Made by a program: the position numbers and the translations under genes | Notes under the pieces: generated by a model | What the model was told of the DNA's origin: nothing | Databases searched by the model: none | The model's input: the letters and a program-made list of their open reading frames with translations, nothing else | Source: Martinezella multihospitum | Lineage (GTDB): Bacteria > Pseudomonadota > Alphaproteobacteria > Rhizobiales > Rhizobiaceae | DNA length: 64,000 nt | Assembly (NCBI RefSeq): GCF_900094585.1 | Contig: NZ_FMAG01000001.1 | Span: 1,254,530-1,318,529, forward strand | Direction of reading: 5' to 3' | Part shown: positions 7,540 through 17,517 of the stretch, piece after piece | Layout of the letters: each line of letters starts with the position of its first letter | How positions within the stretch are numbered: the stretch's first letter is position 1

Positions 7540-8559
7540 TTATGGGCGAACGGGGCCGGTAGAGTCGCGCCGGATCAAGGTGACAGACACTTTGATAAGG
7601 GTGTCCATCCACGGCTTGCCATCGACCTGGTCTTCATCGATCAGGGCCTCCAGTCGCCGGACTGCCTGCTGGCCGACGCCGCGGATCGGTTGGGCGATGG
7701 TCGTCAGCCGCGGAAAGACATAAGCCGCCTCCGGCAGATCGTCGAAACCGATCACCGAATAGTCGCGAGGCACGGAAAAGCCGTGATCCTGGACGGCATG
7801 GATCGTAGCAATCGCCGATATGTCGGTCGTGCCGATGATACCAGTCATTTCAGGCTGAGAGGCGACCAATTGCTTTGCGAGCGGATAGGCGGCGGTGAAA
7901 CTATGCTCCTCTGCCATGGAGATGGCAGCGGGTGAGATGCCACGCTCGGCCATTTCCTCTTTGATGCCGCGAAGCCGAAGCTGGACCGGTTGACTATGGG
8001 CAGGGGCGCCGACAATGCCGATTGCGCGATGACCCAGTTCGATCAGATGACGGGCCATCAGACGCCCACCTTCCTCATGGTCGGCCATGACGGCGTTATC
8101 AGCGATGCCTGGAAGCTCGCGGTCGATGGCGACGATCGGGATATGGGCCTCGCGCAGCGCTTCGAAATGCTCCGTGCTGCCGAAGGCGCTTGCGACGATG
8201 ACGCCATCGACGCGTTGCGACAGCAGCATGGAAATATAGCGCGCTTCGTGTTCGATGTTTTCGGCGGTGCTGCAGATCAAGGTCTGATAGCCGCGCTGGA
8301 ACAATTCCTGCTCGATTGCGTGGGCAAGGATGCCGAAGAAGGGTACATCGATCGACGGCAGCATCAACCCTATCATCCGGCTCGGCGCGCCGCGCAGCAT
8401 GCGGGCGCCTTTGCTCGGTGTGTAGTTGAGCGTGCGGATGGCAGCTTCCACGCGCTCCCGGAGTTCCGGAGAGGCGTAGCCGCTGTTGTTCAGTACGCGC
8501 GAGACCGACGAGACCGATGTTCCCGCAAGTTTGGCGATATGTCTGATGCTGGTCGTCAC
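7540..8559 (-). CDS. LacI-family transcriptional regulator of the sugar operon
   Basis: A 339-residue repressor with an N-terminal LacI helix-turn-helix (TSIRHIAKLAGTSVSSVSRV, then the hinge-helix region near residues 45-60) and a periplasmic-binding-protein-like effector domain. It converges on the zinc dehydrogenase gene with only 13 nt between stop codons. The only LacI-type palindrome in this half of the window is at 2653-2674, ahead of the aldolase, so it probably represses that operon and is released by a pathway sugar. I see no copy of that palindrome upstream of its own start, so autoregulation through the same site is not indicated. Confidence 0.9.
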   Translation of the reverse strand: MTTSIRHIAKLAGTSVSSVSRVLNNSGYASPELRERVEAAIRTLNYTPSKGARMLRGAPSRMIGLMLPSIDVPFFGILAHAIEQELFQRGYQTLICSTAENIEHEARYISMLLSQRVDGVIVASAFGSTEHFEALREAHIPIVAIDRELPGIADNAVMADHEEGGRLMARHLIELGHRAIGIVGAPAHSQPVQLRLRGIKEEMAERGISPAAISMAEEHSFTAAYPLAKQLVASQPEMTGIIGTTDISAIATIHAVQDHGFSVPRDYSVIGFDDLPEAAYVFPRLTTIAQPIRGVGQQAVRRLEALIDEDQVDGKPWMDTLIKVSVTLIRRDSTGPVRP

Positions 8560-8882
8560 TTGCTCGCGTTTCTTTGGCTTGCGGTCGAATCGTCGGGAGC
8601 GAGACTGTCGGAGTGCAGGCCAACTCGTCCCCGGACTTAATCACCGGCAGAATGCTGCATCAAGCGCCATACATGCTGTCTTAATATCTCGCGGTGCCAA
8701 TCTCAGCTACGTTAGGCTTTTCGCATATGCTATGATGCAATCATGGAGGGTGGTTGATATCATTGAGCCAGCTTAAGCACATGGTGCGGGTAATTCAAGA
8801 AATTCAATGAAATAGCGGCTACATACCTACGGAATATGCCTGATTTTTCGAACGAGTTCGGCAACGCAGGCAGGTATCGGGG

Positions 8883-8902
8883 GCGCGTATGAGCATACGC
8901 GC
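8883..8902. promoter_or_regulatory. 20-bp palindrome upstream of kdp
   Basis: GCGCGTATGAGCATACGCGC is an inverted repeat with two 9-bp arms and a 2-nt centre. It is operator-like rather than terminator-like, because no T tract follows on either strand. It lies 24 bp upstream of the KdpE-like repeat. The binding protein is unknown. Confidence 0.5.
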
Positions 8903-8926
8903 AGACCGTCATCATCCGCCCCGGCA

Positions 8927-8943
8927 TTTATAAGATTTTTATA
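8927..8943 (+). promoter_or_regulatory. Candidate KdpE binding site
   Basis: Two direct TTTATA hexamers separated by five bases (TTTATA-AGATT-TTTATA), one helical turn apart. From memory, the E. coli KdpE site upstream of kdpFABC has the same layout, TTTATA-N5-TTTACA. It lies about 170 nt before the first small open frame of the operon, leaving room for a promoter and a leader of roughly 130 nt. Confidence 0.6.
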
Positions 8944-9000
8944 TCTTCCGCTTTTCCGCCGTCTCGAACCTTAATGCGGTTCGGTCGCATATTGCGTCTG

Positions 9001-9024
9001 GAAGATGCACCCCAAGTGATCTTC
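9001..9024 (+). other. Leader hairpin of the kdp transcript
   Basis: GAAGAT and ATCTTC pair outside CAC/GTG, giving a stem of nine pairs with one bulged G and a five-base CCCAA loop. No T tract follows. It would sit in the 5' leader if transcription starts just after the KdpE-like site. Confidence 0.35.
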
Positions 9025-9111
9025 CTGGTCGGCAGGAAAAAGAGGCGCTCCGAGCAAGGGCGCTCTCCATCATTTCTGCATTCAACAATAACAATCAAGG
9101 ACTCGCGATCG

Positions 9112-9195
9112 ATGATGGACATTCTTCTTGTCGGGATCGGCGTTTTATTCTTCCTCCTCTGTGTCGCCTATACCAAGGCCTGCGACAGCCTCTAG
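9112..9195 (+). CDS. Small single-span membrane peptide upstream of kdpF
   Basis: A 27-residue peptide (26 if the second ATG at 9115 is used) reading MMDILLVGIGVLFFLLC and ending TKACDSL: one hydrophobic span with a short polar tail. AAGGA lies ten bases before the ATG at 9112. It directly precedes kdpF, 14 nt apart, downstream of the predicted KdpE control region. It is not KdpF, which follows with its own start and ribosome binding site. I recall similar unnamed short frames before kdpF in other proteobacteria, but cannot check. By position it may be an accessory or regulatory peptide of the Kdp complex. Confidence 0.6.
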   Translation: MMDILLVGIGVLFFLLCVAYTKACDSL

Positions 9196-9209
9196 TCGGA
9201 GAGACGGCA

Positions 9210-9299
9210 ATGCTTCTCGATTACATTCTCGGTGGCGGCGTGACGATCTTTCTCACCGTCTACCTGGTCTACGCTCTTATTCGCCCCGAGCGCTTCTGA
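9210..9299 (+). CDS. kdpF: K+-transporting ATPase subunit KdpF
   Basis: A 29-residue single-span peptide, MLLDYILGGGVTIFL followed by a span ending YALIRPERF. The C-terminal L-x-R-P-E-R-F is the hallmark of KdpF. KdpF stabilises the KdpABC complex in the inner membrane. GGAGAG lies just upstream of the ATG. It starts 14 nt after the preceding peptide and ends 27 nt before kdpA, so it belongs to the same transcript. Confidence 0.9.
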   Translation: MLLDYILGGGVTIFLTVYLVYALIRPERF

Positions 9300-9326
9300 T
9301 AGCGCTGGATAGGGAAAGTTACCTCC

Positions 9327-11030
9327 ATGACCTTCAACGGATGGCTTCAGATCCTCATTTACATCGGGATCCTTCTCCTGCTCGTCAAACCGCTCGGCGG
9401 TTACATGACACGCGTCTTTACCGGCGAGCGCACCTTCCTTTCCTTCATCCTCCGTCCTGTGGAACGGGGGCTTTATCGTTTGGCCGGCACGGATGAGCGC
9501 GAAGAGCAGCACTGGACGACCTATTCGGTTTCCATGTTGCTGTTCAGCCTTGCTGGCTTCATCGTTCTTTACGCACTGCAGCGACTGCAAGGCAGCTTGC
9601 CGTATAATCCGGCCGCCATGACTGCAGTCGGCCCGGAATTGTCTTTCAACACGGCAACGAGCTTCGTCACCAATACCAATTGGCAGAATTACGGCGGCGA
9701 AAGCACGATGTCCTACCTCGTGCAGATGGCCGGCCTGACGGTGCAGAACTTCGTTTCCGCGGCAACCGGCATCGCCATCGCCATTGCGCTGATCCGTGCT
9801 TTCGCACGTGCCTCCGGCAAGGCGATCGGCAATTTCTGGGTCGATATGGTCCGCGCGACGCTCTACGTCCTTCTGCCGATCTGCATCGTGCTGACGATTG
9901 CTTTCGTCTATCTCGGTGTGCCGCAGACGCTCGGTCCCTATGTCAATGCCACCACCCTCGAAGGTGCGCAGCAGACGATCGCCGTCGGCCCCGTAGCTTC
10001 GCAGCTTGCCATCAAGATGCTCGGCACGAATGGCGGCGGCTTCTTCAATGCCAACTCGGCGCATCCATTCGAAAACCCCGATGCCATCTCCAACCTCCTG
10101 CAGATGCTGGCGATCTTCGCCATCGGTGCGGCGCTTACCAACGTCTTCGGCCGCATGGTCGGCAGCCAGCGGCAGGGCTGGGCGATCCTGGCAGCGATGG
10201 GCACGCTGTTCATCGCCGGCGTGATCGTCACCTACTGGGCTGAAGCGGCAGGCAATCCGCTTGTTCATGCGCTCGGCATCCAGGGCGGCAATATGGAAGG
10301 CAAGGAAGTCCGCTTCGGCATTGTTGCCTCCTCGCTCTTCGCCGTCATCACCACGGCCGCATCGTGCGGCGCGGTCAACGGCATGCTCGACAGCTTCACC
10401 GCGATCGGCGGCCTGATCCCCCTCATCAACCTGCAGCTCGGCGAAGTCATCGTCGGCGGCGTCGGCGCCGGTTTCTACGGCATCCTGATGTTCGTCATCA
10501 TCGCCATCTTCGTTGCGGGCCTGATGGTCGGGCGCACGCCGGAGTATCTCGGCAAGAAGATCGAGGCCAAGGAAGTGAAGATGGCAATGCTTGCCGTGCT
10601 TTGCCTGCCTGCCGGCATGCTGATCTTCACGGCAATCTCCGTGGTATTGCCCTCCGCCGTTGCCTCGATCGCCAATGCCGGCCCGCATGGCTTCTCTGAA
10701 ATCCTGTATGCCTACAGCTCGGCGGCGGCAAACAACGGCTCGGCCTTCGGTGGCCTGTCCGGCAATACCCCCTGGTACAATATCACGCTCGGTATCGTCA
10801 TGTTGATCGGCCGTTTCCTGGTCATCGTTCCGGCACTGGCGATTGCCGGCTCGCTGATCACCAAGAAGACTGTTCCTGCCTCGGCTGGCACCTTCCCGAC
10901 GGATGGCCCGCTCTTCGTCGGTCTGCTGGTCGGCACGATCCTGATTGTCGGCGGCCTGACCTTCTTCCCGGCGCTGGCGCTTGGACCGATCGTCGAACAT
11001 CTGTCGATGATCGCAGGCCAGACCTTTTAA
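9327..11030 (+). CDS. kdpA: K+-transporting ATPase subunit A (channel-like)
   Basis: The 567-residue protein is the K+-translocating subunit of the high-affinity Kdp ATPase, with about ten membrane spans. The four selectivity-filter-like segments can be seen: [11 protein letters not shown] (about residues 113-123), [19 protein letters not shown] (233-251), SCGAVNGML (345-353) and NNGSAFGGL (470-478). Length and motifs are normal. The start at 9327 follows GGGAAAG at workable spacing. It works with KdpB, which drives transport by ATP hydrolysis, and with KdpC and KdpF. Expression should be induced at low external K+ through KdpDE, encoded downstream. Confidence 0.98.
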   Translation: MTFNGWLQILIYIGILLLLVKPLGGYMTRVFTGERTFLSFILRPVERGLYRLAGTDEREEQHWTTYSVSMLLFSLAGFIVLYALQRLQGSLPYNPAAMTAVGPELSFNTATSFVTNTNWQNYGGESTMSYLVQMAGLTVQNFVSAATGIAIAIALIRAFARASGKAIGNFWVDMVRATLYVLLPICIVLTIAFVYLGVPQTLGPYVNATTLEGAQQTIAVGPVASQLAIKMLGTNGGGFFNANSAHPFENPDAISNLLQMLAIFAIGAALTNVFGRMVGSQRQGWAILAAMGTLFIAGVIVTYWAEAAGNPLVHALGIQGGNMEGKEVRFGIVASSLFAVITTAASCGAVNGMLDSFTAIGGLIPLINLQLGEVIVGGVGAGFYGILMFVIIAIFVAGLMVGRTPEYLGKKIEAKEVKMAMLAVLCLPAGMLIFTAISVVLPSAVASIANAGPHGFSEILYAYSSAAANNGSAFGGLSGNTPWYNITLGIVMLIGRFLVIVPALAIAGSLITKKTVPASAGTFPTDGPLFVGLLVGTILIVGGLTFFPALALGPIVEHLSMIAGQTF

Positions 11031-11042
11031 GGAATGACGGCC

Positions 11043-11204
11043 ATGAGCCAACCGCTTCTAGGCAAGCTTAGAAAAGTCATCGATCCACGCCCCTTCGACA
11101 GGGGGCGTGGCCCGGCCGGAATAACCTGCGCTTCCGACGCCATTTTGCTGGCGATGGTTGCCCTGTTCCTCGGCCTTGTCGTCTTCGGATTATTAATCGG
11201 CTGA
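11043..11204 (+). CDS. Small membrane protein between kdpA and kdpB (53 aa)
   Basis: A 53-residue frame begins MSQPLLGKLRKVIDPRPFD, has a basic and polar first half, and ends in one hydrophobic span (DAILLAMVALFLGLVVFG). AAGGA overlapping the kdpA stop lies eight bases upstream of the ATG, and the stop is 48 nt before kdpB. The gap between kdpA and kdpB is otherwise much longer than usual for this operon. Residues 1-30 would be cytoplasmic under the positive-inside rule. I do not recognise a family. It is a plausible extra Kdp-associated peptide. Confidence 0.6.
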   Translation: MSQPLLGKLRKVIDPRPFDRGRGPAGITCASDAILLAMVALFLGLVVFGLLIG

Positions 11205-11252
11205 TCGGCTGCGTTCCGATCTGACGTTTTCCTCTTCACGCTGGAGCCTCTT

Positions 11253-13340
<2,088 letters not shown>

Positions 13341-13352
13341 GGAGTTTCTCTC

Positions 13353-13958
13353 ATGTTGAAACAAATCAGACCCGCCATCGTCATGATCGTTGCCACGACC
13401 GTTCTGACCGGCCTTGCCTATCCGCTTGCCATGACGGGTGTCGCCCAGGCGCTCTTCCCCCACCAGGCCAATGGCAGCCTGGTGGAGAAGGACGGCAAGG
13501 TGATCGGCTCTACGCTCATCGGCCAGAATTTCACGGCGGACAAGTATTTTCACGGCCGCCCGTCGGCCACGACTGGCACCGACCCGAACGACCCGACTAA
13601 ATCGGTTTCCGCACCCTATAATGCCGCCAATTCCGGTGGTTCCAATCTCGGTCCGACCAATTCGAGCCTGATCACGCGTATCAAGGGGGATGCGGCGACA
13701 TTGCAGGCGCAGAACCCGAATACGCCGGTTCCGATCGATCTGCTCACCACATCGGGCAGCGGTCTCGACCCAGACATCTCGCCCGAAGCCGCCTATTTCC
13801 AGGTGCCGCGCGTCGCCAAGGCGCGCAACATGGATGAGGCCAAGGTCAAGTCGCTCGTCGAGGAAGCCATAGAGCCGCGGGAGCTCGGTATTTTCGGCGA
13901 ACCTGTGGTCAATGTGCTGGCATTGAACCGGGCGCTCGATGCTTCTATGACTCAATAA
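13353..13958 (+). CDS. kdpC: K+-transporting ATPase subunit C
   Basis: A 201-residue protein with one N-terminal membrane span (about residues 8-30, ending near the family motif [21 protein letters not shown]) and a periplasmic domain. Conserved stretches include GSx[17 protein letters not shown] and [22 protein letters not shown]. KdpC acts as an assembly and catalytic chaperone that raises the affinity of KdpB for ATP. AAGGAG lies ten bases before the ATG, which follows the kdpB stop by 12 nt. A strong hairpin lies between this stop and kdpD. Confidence 0.97.
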   Translation: MLKQIRPAIVMIVATTVLTGLAYPLAMTGVAQALFPHQANGSLVEKDGKVIGSTLIGQNFTADKYFHGRPSATTGTDPNDPTKSVSAPYNAANSGGSNLGPTNSSLITRIKGDAATLQAQNPNTPVPIDLLTTSGSGLDPDISPEAAYFQVPRVAKARNMDEAKVKSLVEEAIEPRELGIFGEPVVNVLALNRALDASMTQ

Positions 13959-13965
13959 GTTGAAG

Positions 13966-13995
13966 AGGTTGAGACGGTTAGCGCCGTCTCAACCT
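13966..13995 (+). terminator. Intercistronic hairpin between kdpC and kdpD
   Basis: AGGTTGAGACGG and CCGTCTCAACCT form a perfect 12-bp stem with a 6-nt loop, seven bases past the kdpC stop. No T tract follows, so it may be a partial terminator, a processing site or a 3' stabiliser that separates kdpFABC from kdpDE levels. Confidence 0.55.
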
Positions 13996-14017
13996 TATCA
14001 GGAAAGACGACCAGCGA

Positions 14018-16729
14018 ATGGCAGACGATAGCCGCGATATGCTGAGCAGGCCTTCTCCCGATGCGCTTCTCGAAAAGGCGCGGGCCGAGACACGCGGGCG
14101 GCTGAAGATATTCCTGGGAGCGGCACCGGGCGTCGGCAAGACTTATGAGATGCTGATGTCCGGCAGGGCGAAGATCGCCGACGGTGTCGATGTCGTCGTC
14201 GGCGTCGTCGAGACCCATGGCCGTCGGGAGACGCAGGCCCTGCTTGAAGGGTTCGAGATCGTTCCGCGCGTCAATGTCGATTACAAGGGCAGGGCGCTCG
14301 AAGAGATGGATCTCGATGCCATCCTGAAGCGCCGTCCCGAACTGGTGCTGGTCGACGAGCTTGCTCACACCAACGCGCATGGCAGCCGGCATCCGAAACG
14401 CTATCTCGATGTCAAGGAGCTGCTCGAACGCGGGATCGACGTCTATACGACGCTGAATATCCAGCATGTCGAAAGCCTGAATGACGTCGTCTCGCAGATT
14501 ACCCGCATCCGTGTGCGCGAGACGGTGCCGGATTCCATCATCGACATGGCCGATGATGTCGAGATCATCGATCTGACGCCTGATGATCTCATCAAGCGCC
14601 TGCATGACGGCAAGGTCTATGTCTCGAAGACGGCCGAGCGGGCACTGACCAACTATTTTACCCCCGGCAACCTGACGGCACTGCGCGAGCTGGCGCTGCG
14701 GCGTACGGCGCAGCGGGTCGACGACCAGCTCCTGACCCATATGCAGGCGCATGCGATCCAGGGGCCGTGGGCTGCCGGCGAGCGCGTGCTCGTTTCCATC
14801 GATCATCACCCGCGTTCGGCCGCGCTTGTCCGCTATGCTGCGCGCATGGCGTCGCGCCTGCGCGCGCCCTGGGCCGCCGTCTATGTCGAGACCAACCGCT
14901 CGATCAGTCTGACGGAGGCGCAGCGCGACACGATTGCCGCAACGCTCCGGCTTGCCGAGCAGCTTGGCGGCGAGGCCATCACCCTTCCGGGTCGCGAGGT
15001 TGCGGAGGAACTGCTTCGTCATTCGGCGAGCAACAACGTGACCCATATCGTCATCGGTTCGCCGAAAATCGGCTCCTGGCGCGATTGGTCTCGTCGTTCG
15101 GTTTCCTATGATCTCATCCGCAAGGCCGGAGATATCAGCGTCCATGTCATTTCCGGTAGCGAAGCGGATGGCGAGGCTGCGAGGCGTGGTGTCAAAGTGG
15201 CGCCTTCGCCGCCGCCCTTCCAGCTTCGCGGCTATGTTCTGGCAACACTCTATGTTGCCATCGCGCTCGGCTTCTGCGTCATCCTCGACCAGGTTCTGGA
15301 TGTGCGAAATCTGGCGCTCGTCTTCCTGATGGCGGTTTTGGCCAGTGCGGTGACACAAGGGCTGCGCCCGGCACTTTATTCCTGCATTCTCGGCGCGCTC
15401 GCCTTCAATTTCTTCTTCCTGCCGCCGCGCTATACGTTGACGATCAGCGATCCCGAAAGTGTGCTTGCCTTCTTCTTCTTCCTCGGCGTCGCGGTCATTG
15501 CGAGTAACCTGACGGCGACGGTGCAGCGGCAGGCGGCGGCCGCGCGGCAGCGAGCGAGAACAACCGAGGATCTCTATCTTTTCTCCAAGAAGCTTGCCGG
15601 CACCGGTACGCTCGACGACGTATTGTGGGCAACCGCCTTTCAATTAGCCTCTATGCTGAAGCTGCGGGTCGTGTTGCTTCTGCCGGAGCATGGCACGATC
15701 GCCGTCAAGGCCGGCTATCCGCCCGATGACACGCTTGATGATGCTGATATTGCCGCCGCCCGCTGGGCCTGGGAGCACAATCATGCGGCCGGCCGCGGCG
15801 CCGATACGCTACCGGGCGCCAAGCGTCTCTACGTTCCCTTGCGCACCGGCCGTACCGCCGTCGGCGTGATCGGCCTCGATAACGACCGTCGCGACGGGCC
15901 GCTTCTGACGCCGGAGCAGCAGCGGCTGCTCGATGCTCTTGCCGACCAGGCGGCACTTGCGATCGAGCGCGTGCAGCTGGTTGCCGATGTCGACCGGGCG
16001 AAACTCGCCGTCGAGGCGGACCGGCTGCGCTCGGCGCTGCTGACCTCCATCTCGCATGATCTGAAGACGCCGCTTGCGGCTATCCTCGGTGCAGCGGGAA
16101 CACTGCGCGACTATCTGGAAACCCTGCCGCACGAGGATCGCGTCGATCTCCTGTCGACCGTCATCGACGAATCGGAGCGGCTCAACCGCTTCATCGCCAA
16201 CCTGCTCGACATGACCAAGATCGAGTCCGGCGCGATGGAGCCGAACTATGCCCTGCATTATGGCGGCGATATCGTCGGCAGCGCGCTGCGGCGGGCGGAG
16301 AAGATCTTGGCCCATCATCGTGTCGAGGTGCAGATGCCGGTCGAACTGCCGATGGTGAAGGTCGATCCTGTCCTGTTCGAGCAGGTGCTGTTCAACCTGC
16401 TCGACAATGCCGCCAAATATGCGCCGGAAGGATCGGCTATTCGCCTCGAAGCCTGGGCAGATATAGATAACATCGTCTTCCGTGTGATGGATGAGGGGCC
16501 GGGCATTCCGCCGGCCGATCTCGAACGCGTCTTCGATACCTTCTATCGCGTGCGCAAGGGCGACCAGGTGCGCGCCGGAACCGGCCTTGGCCTTTCCATC
16601 TGCCGCGGCTTCATCGAGGCGATGGGCGGCACGATCGCCGCCGGTAACAGAACGGATCGGCAGGGGGCAGTTTTCACCATCCGCCTGCCGAAACCAACAG
16701 ATGTCCCGAAGCTGGATGAACTGAAATGA
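14018..16729 (+). CDS. kdpD: Sensor histidine kinase KdpD
   Basis: A 903-residue sensor of normal KdpD architecture. The N-terminal KdpD domain has Walker A GAAPGVGKT (residues 34-42) and the second box LVDELAHTNAHGSRH. A universal-stress-protein-like domain follows (about 250-370), then four closely spaced membrane spans (about 400-500), a GAF-like domain, the H-box ISHDLKTPLAA with the phosphorylated His680, and an HATPase domain with N- and G-boxes ending near residue 895. KdpD senses K+ limitation and phosphorylates KdpE. The ATG follows GGAAAG. The stop overlaps kdpE as ATGA. The linked PtsN-like protein may act on this kinase. Confidence 0.97.
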   Translation: MADDSRDMLSRPSPDALLEKARAETRGRLKIFLGAAPGVGKTYEMLMSGRAKIADGVDVVVGVVETHGRRETQALLEGFEIVPRVNVDYKGRALEEMDLDAILKRRPELVLVDELAHTNAHGSRHPKRYLDVKELLERGIDVYTTLNIQHVESLNDVVSQITRIRVRETVPDSIIDMADDVEIIDLTPDDLIKRLHDGKVYVSKTAERALTNYFTPGNLTALRELALRRTAQRVDDQLLTHMQAHAIQGPWAAGERVLVSIDHHPRSAALVRYAARMASRLRAPWAAVYVETNRSISLTEAQRDTIAATLRLAEQLGGEAITLPGREVAEELLRHSASNNVTHIVIGSPKIGSWRDWSRRSVSYDLIRKAGDISVHVISGSEADGEAARRGVKVAPSPPPFQLRGYVLATLYVAIALGFCVILDQVLDVRNLALVFLMAVLASAVTQGLRPALYSCILGALAFNFFFLPPRYTLTISDPESVLAFFFFLGVAVIASNLTATVQRQAAAARQRARTTEDLYLFSKKLAGTGTLDDVLWATAFQLASMLKLRVVLLLPEHGTIAVKAGYPPDDTLDDADIAAARWAWEHNHAAGRGADTLPGAKRLYVPLRTGRTAVGVIGLDNDRRDGPLLTPEQQRLLDALADQAALAIERVQLVADVDRAKLAVEADRLRSALLTSISHDLKTPLAAILGAAGTLRDYLETLPHEDRVDLLSTVIDESERLNRFIANLLDMTKIESGAMEPNYALHYGGDIVGSALRRAEKILAHHRVEVQMPVELPMVKVDPVLFEQVLFNLLDNAAKYAPEGSAIRLEAWADIDNIVFRVMDEGPGIPPADLERVFDTFYRVRKGDQVRAGTGLGLSICRGFIEAMGGTIAAGNRTDRQGAVFTIRLPKPTDVPKLDELK

Positions 16730-17418
16730 ACACCACTGCCGTCAAGATTCTCGTTGTCGATGATGAGCCGCCGATCCGCAAATTGCTGCGCGTGGGCCTT
16801 GGTGCTCAGGGCTACGTCGTCAACGAGGCGCAGAGTGCCGCAGCGGCCCAGGCGTCGATCGACGAAGATCAGCCCGATCTGATCGTGCTCGATCTCGGCC
16901 TGCCGGATAAATCAGGCCAGGATCTGCTGCTCGGTTGGCGCGAGGATGGGGTGCAGATCCCGGTCGTCATCCTCTCAAGCCGCACCGATGAGGCCGGCAT
17001 CGTCAAGGCGCTAGAAAGCGGCGCCGACGATTATGTGACCAAGCCCTTCGGCGTCAACGAACTTGCGGCGCGCATCCGCGTGGCGCTGCGCCACCGCCTG
17101 CAGCAGCAGGGCGAAAAGGCGATTTTCCAGACCGGCGATCTTTCCATCGATCTCGTCAAGCGTATCGTCAAGGTCGACGGCAAGGAGATCAAGCTGTCGC
17201 CGAAGGAGTATGACATTCTGCGCGTGCTTGCCCAGCACGCCGGCAAGGTGCTGACGCACCAGTTCCTCCTGAAGCAGATCTGGGGGCCGGCTGCCGATGT
17301 GCAGTATCTGCGTGTCTATGTGCGTCAGCTTCGCCAGAAGATCGAGGAAATTCCGGATCAGCCGAAGTACATCACAACAGAAACGGGCGTCGGCTACCGG
17401 CTGCGCGAGCCTGATTGA
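16726..17418 (+). CDS. kdpE: Response regulator KdpE
   Basis: A 230-residue OmpR-family regulator. The receiver domain has the acidic pair Asp12/Asp13, phosphoacceptor Asp56 in LDLGLPD, and lysine in YVTKPFG. The C-terminal winged helix (about residues 130-228) ends ETGVGYRLREPD. It activates kdpFABC when phosphorylated by KdpD. The start overlaps the kdpD stop by four bases, so the pair is translationally coupled. The direct TTTATA repeat at 8927-8943 is the likely target. Confidence 0.97.
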   Translation: MNTTAVKILVVDDEPPIRKLLRVGLGAQGYVVNEAQSAAAAQASIDEDQPDLIVLDLGLPDKSGQDLLLGWREDGVQIPVVILSSRTDEAGIVKALESGADDYVTKPFGVNELAARIRVALRHRLQQQGEKAIFQTGDLSIDLVKRIVKVDGKEIKLSPKEYDILRVLAQHAGKVLTHQFLLKQIWGPAADVQYLRVYVRQLRQKIEEIPDQPKYITTETGVGYRLREPD

Positions 17419-17437
17419 GCCACGGAGATTTCGAACC

Positions 17438-17468
17438 CATGATCGAGGGCAATCTGGCCTCGATCATG
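17438..17468 (+). terminator. Intercistronic hairpin between kdpE and the ptsN-like gene
   Basis: CATGATCGAGG and CCTCGATCATG form a perfect 11-bp stem with a 9-nt loop, 19 nt after the kdpE stop. There is no T tract. It may end part of the transcription or protect the kdp mRNA; the ptsN-like gene starts 50 nt further on. Confidence 0.5.
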
Positions 17469-17517
17469 TGGCCATGAGTGCCATTTCAGAATTTATTGCC
17501 GGACATTGAGTGCGACC

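Larger units (their letters stand above)
8560..9111. other. Intergenic region between the LacI gene and the kdp operon
   Basis: A 550-nt region, AT-richer than its surroundings, that holds the LacI promoter on the minus strand and the kdp control region on the plus strand. Separate entries describe a 20-bp palindrome, a KdpE-like direct repeat and a leader hairpin. I found no convincing gene in it; the frame running from 8974 into the peptide at 9112 has no ribosome binding site at its beginning. Confidence 0.6.

Noticed and set aside
9192..11051. A 619-codon minus-strand open frame opposite kdpA
   Set aside because: It is a shadow of kdpA in a GC-rich genome, with very high Asp/His/Arg content and no domain. 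Similar shadows lie opposite kdpB, kdpD, cysT and the GST genes.
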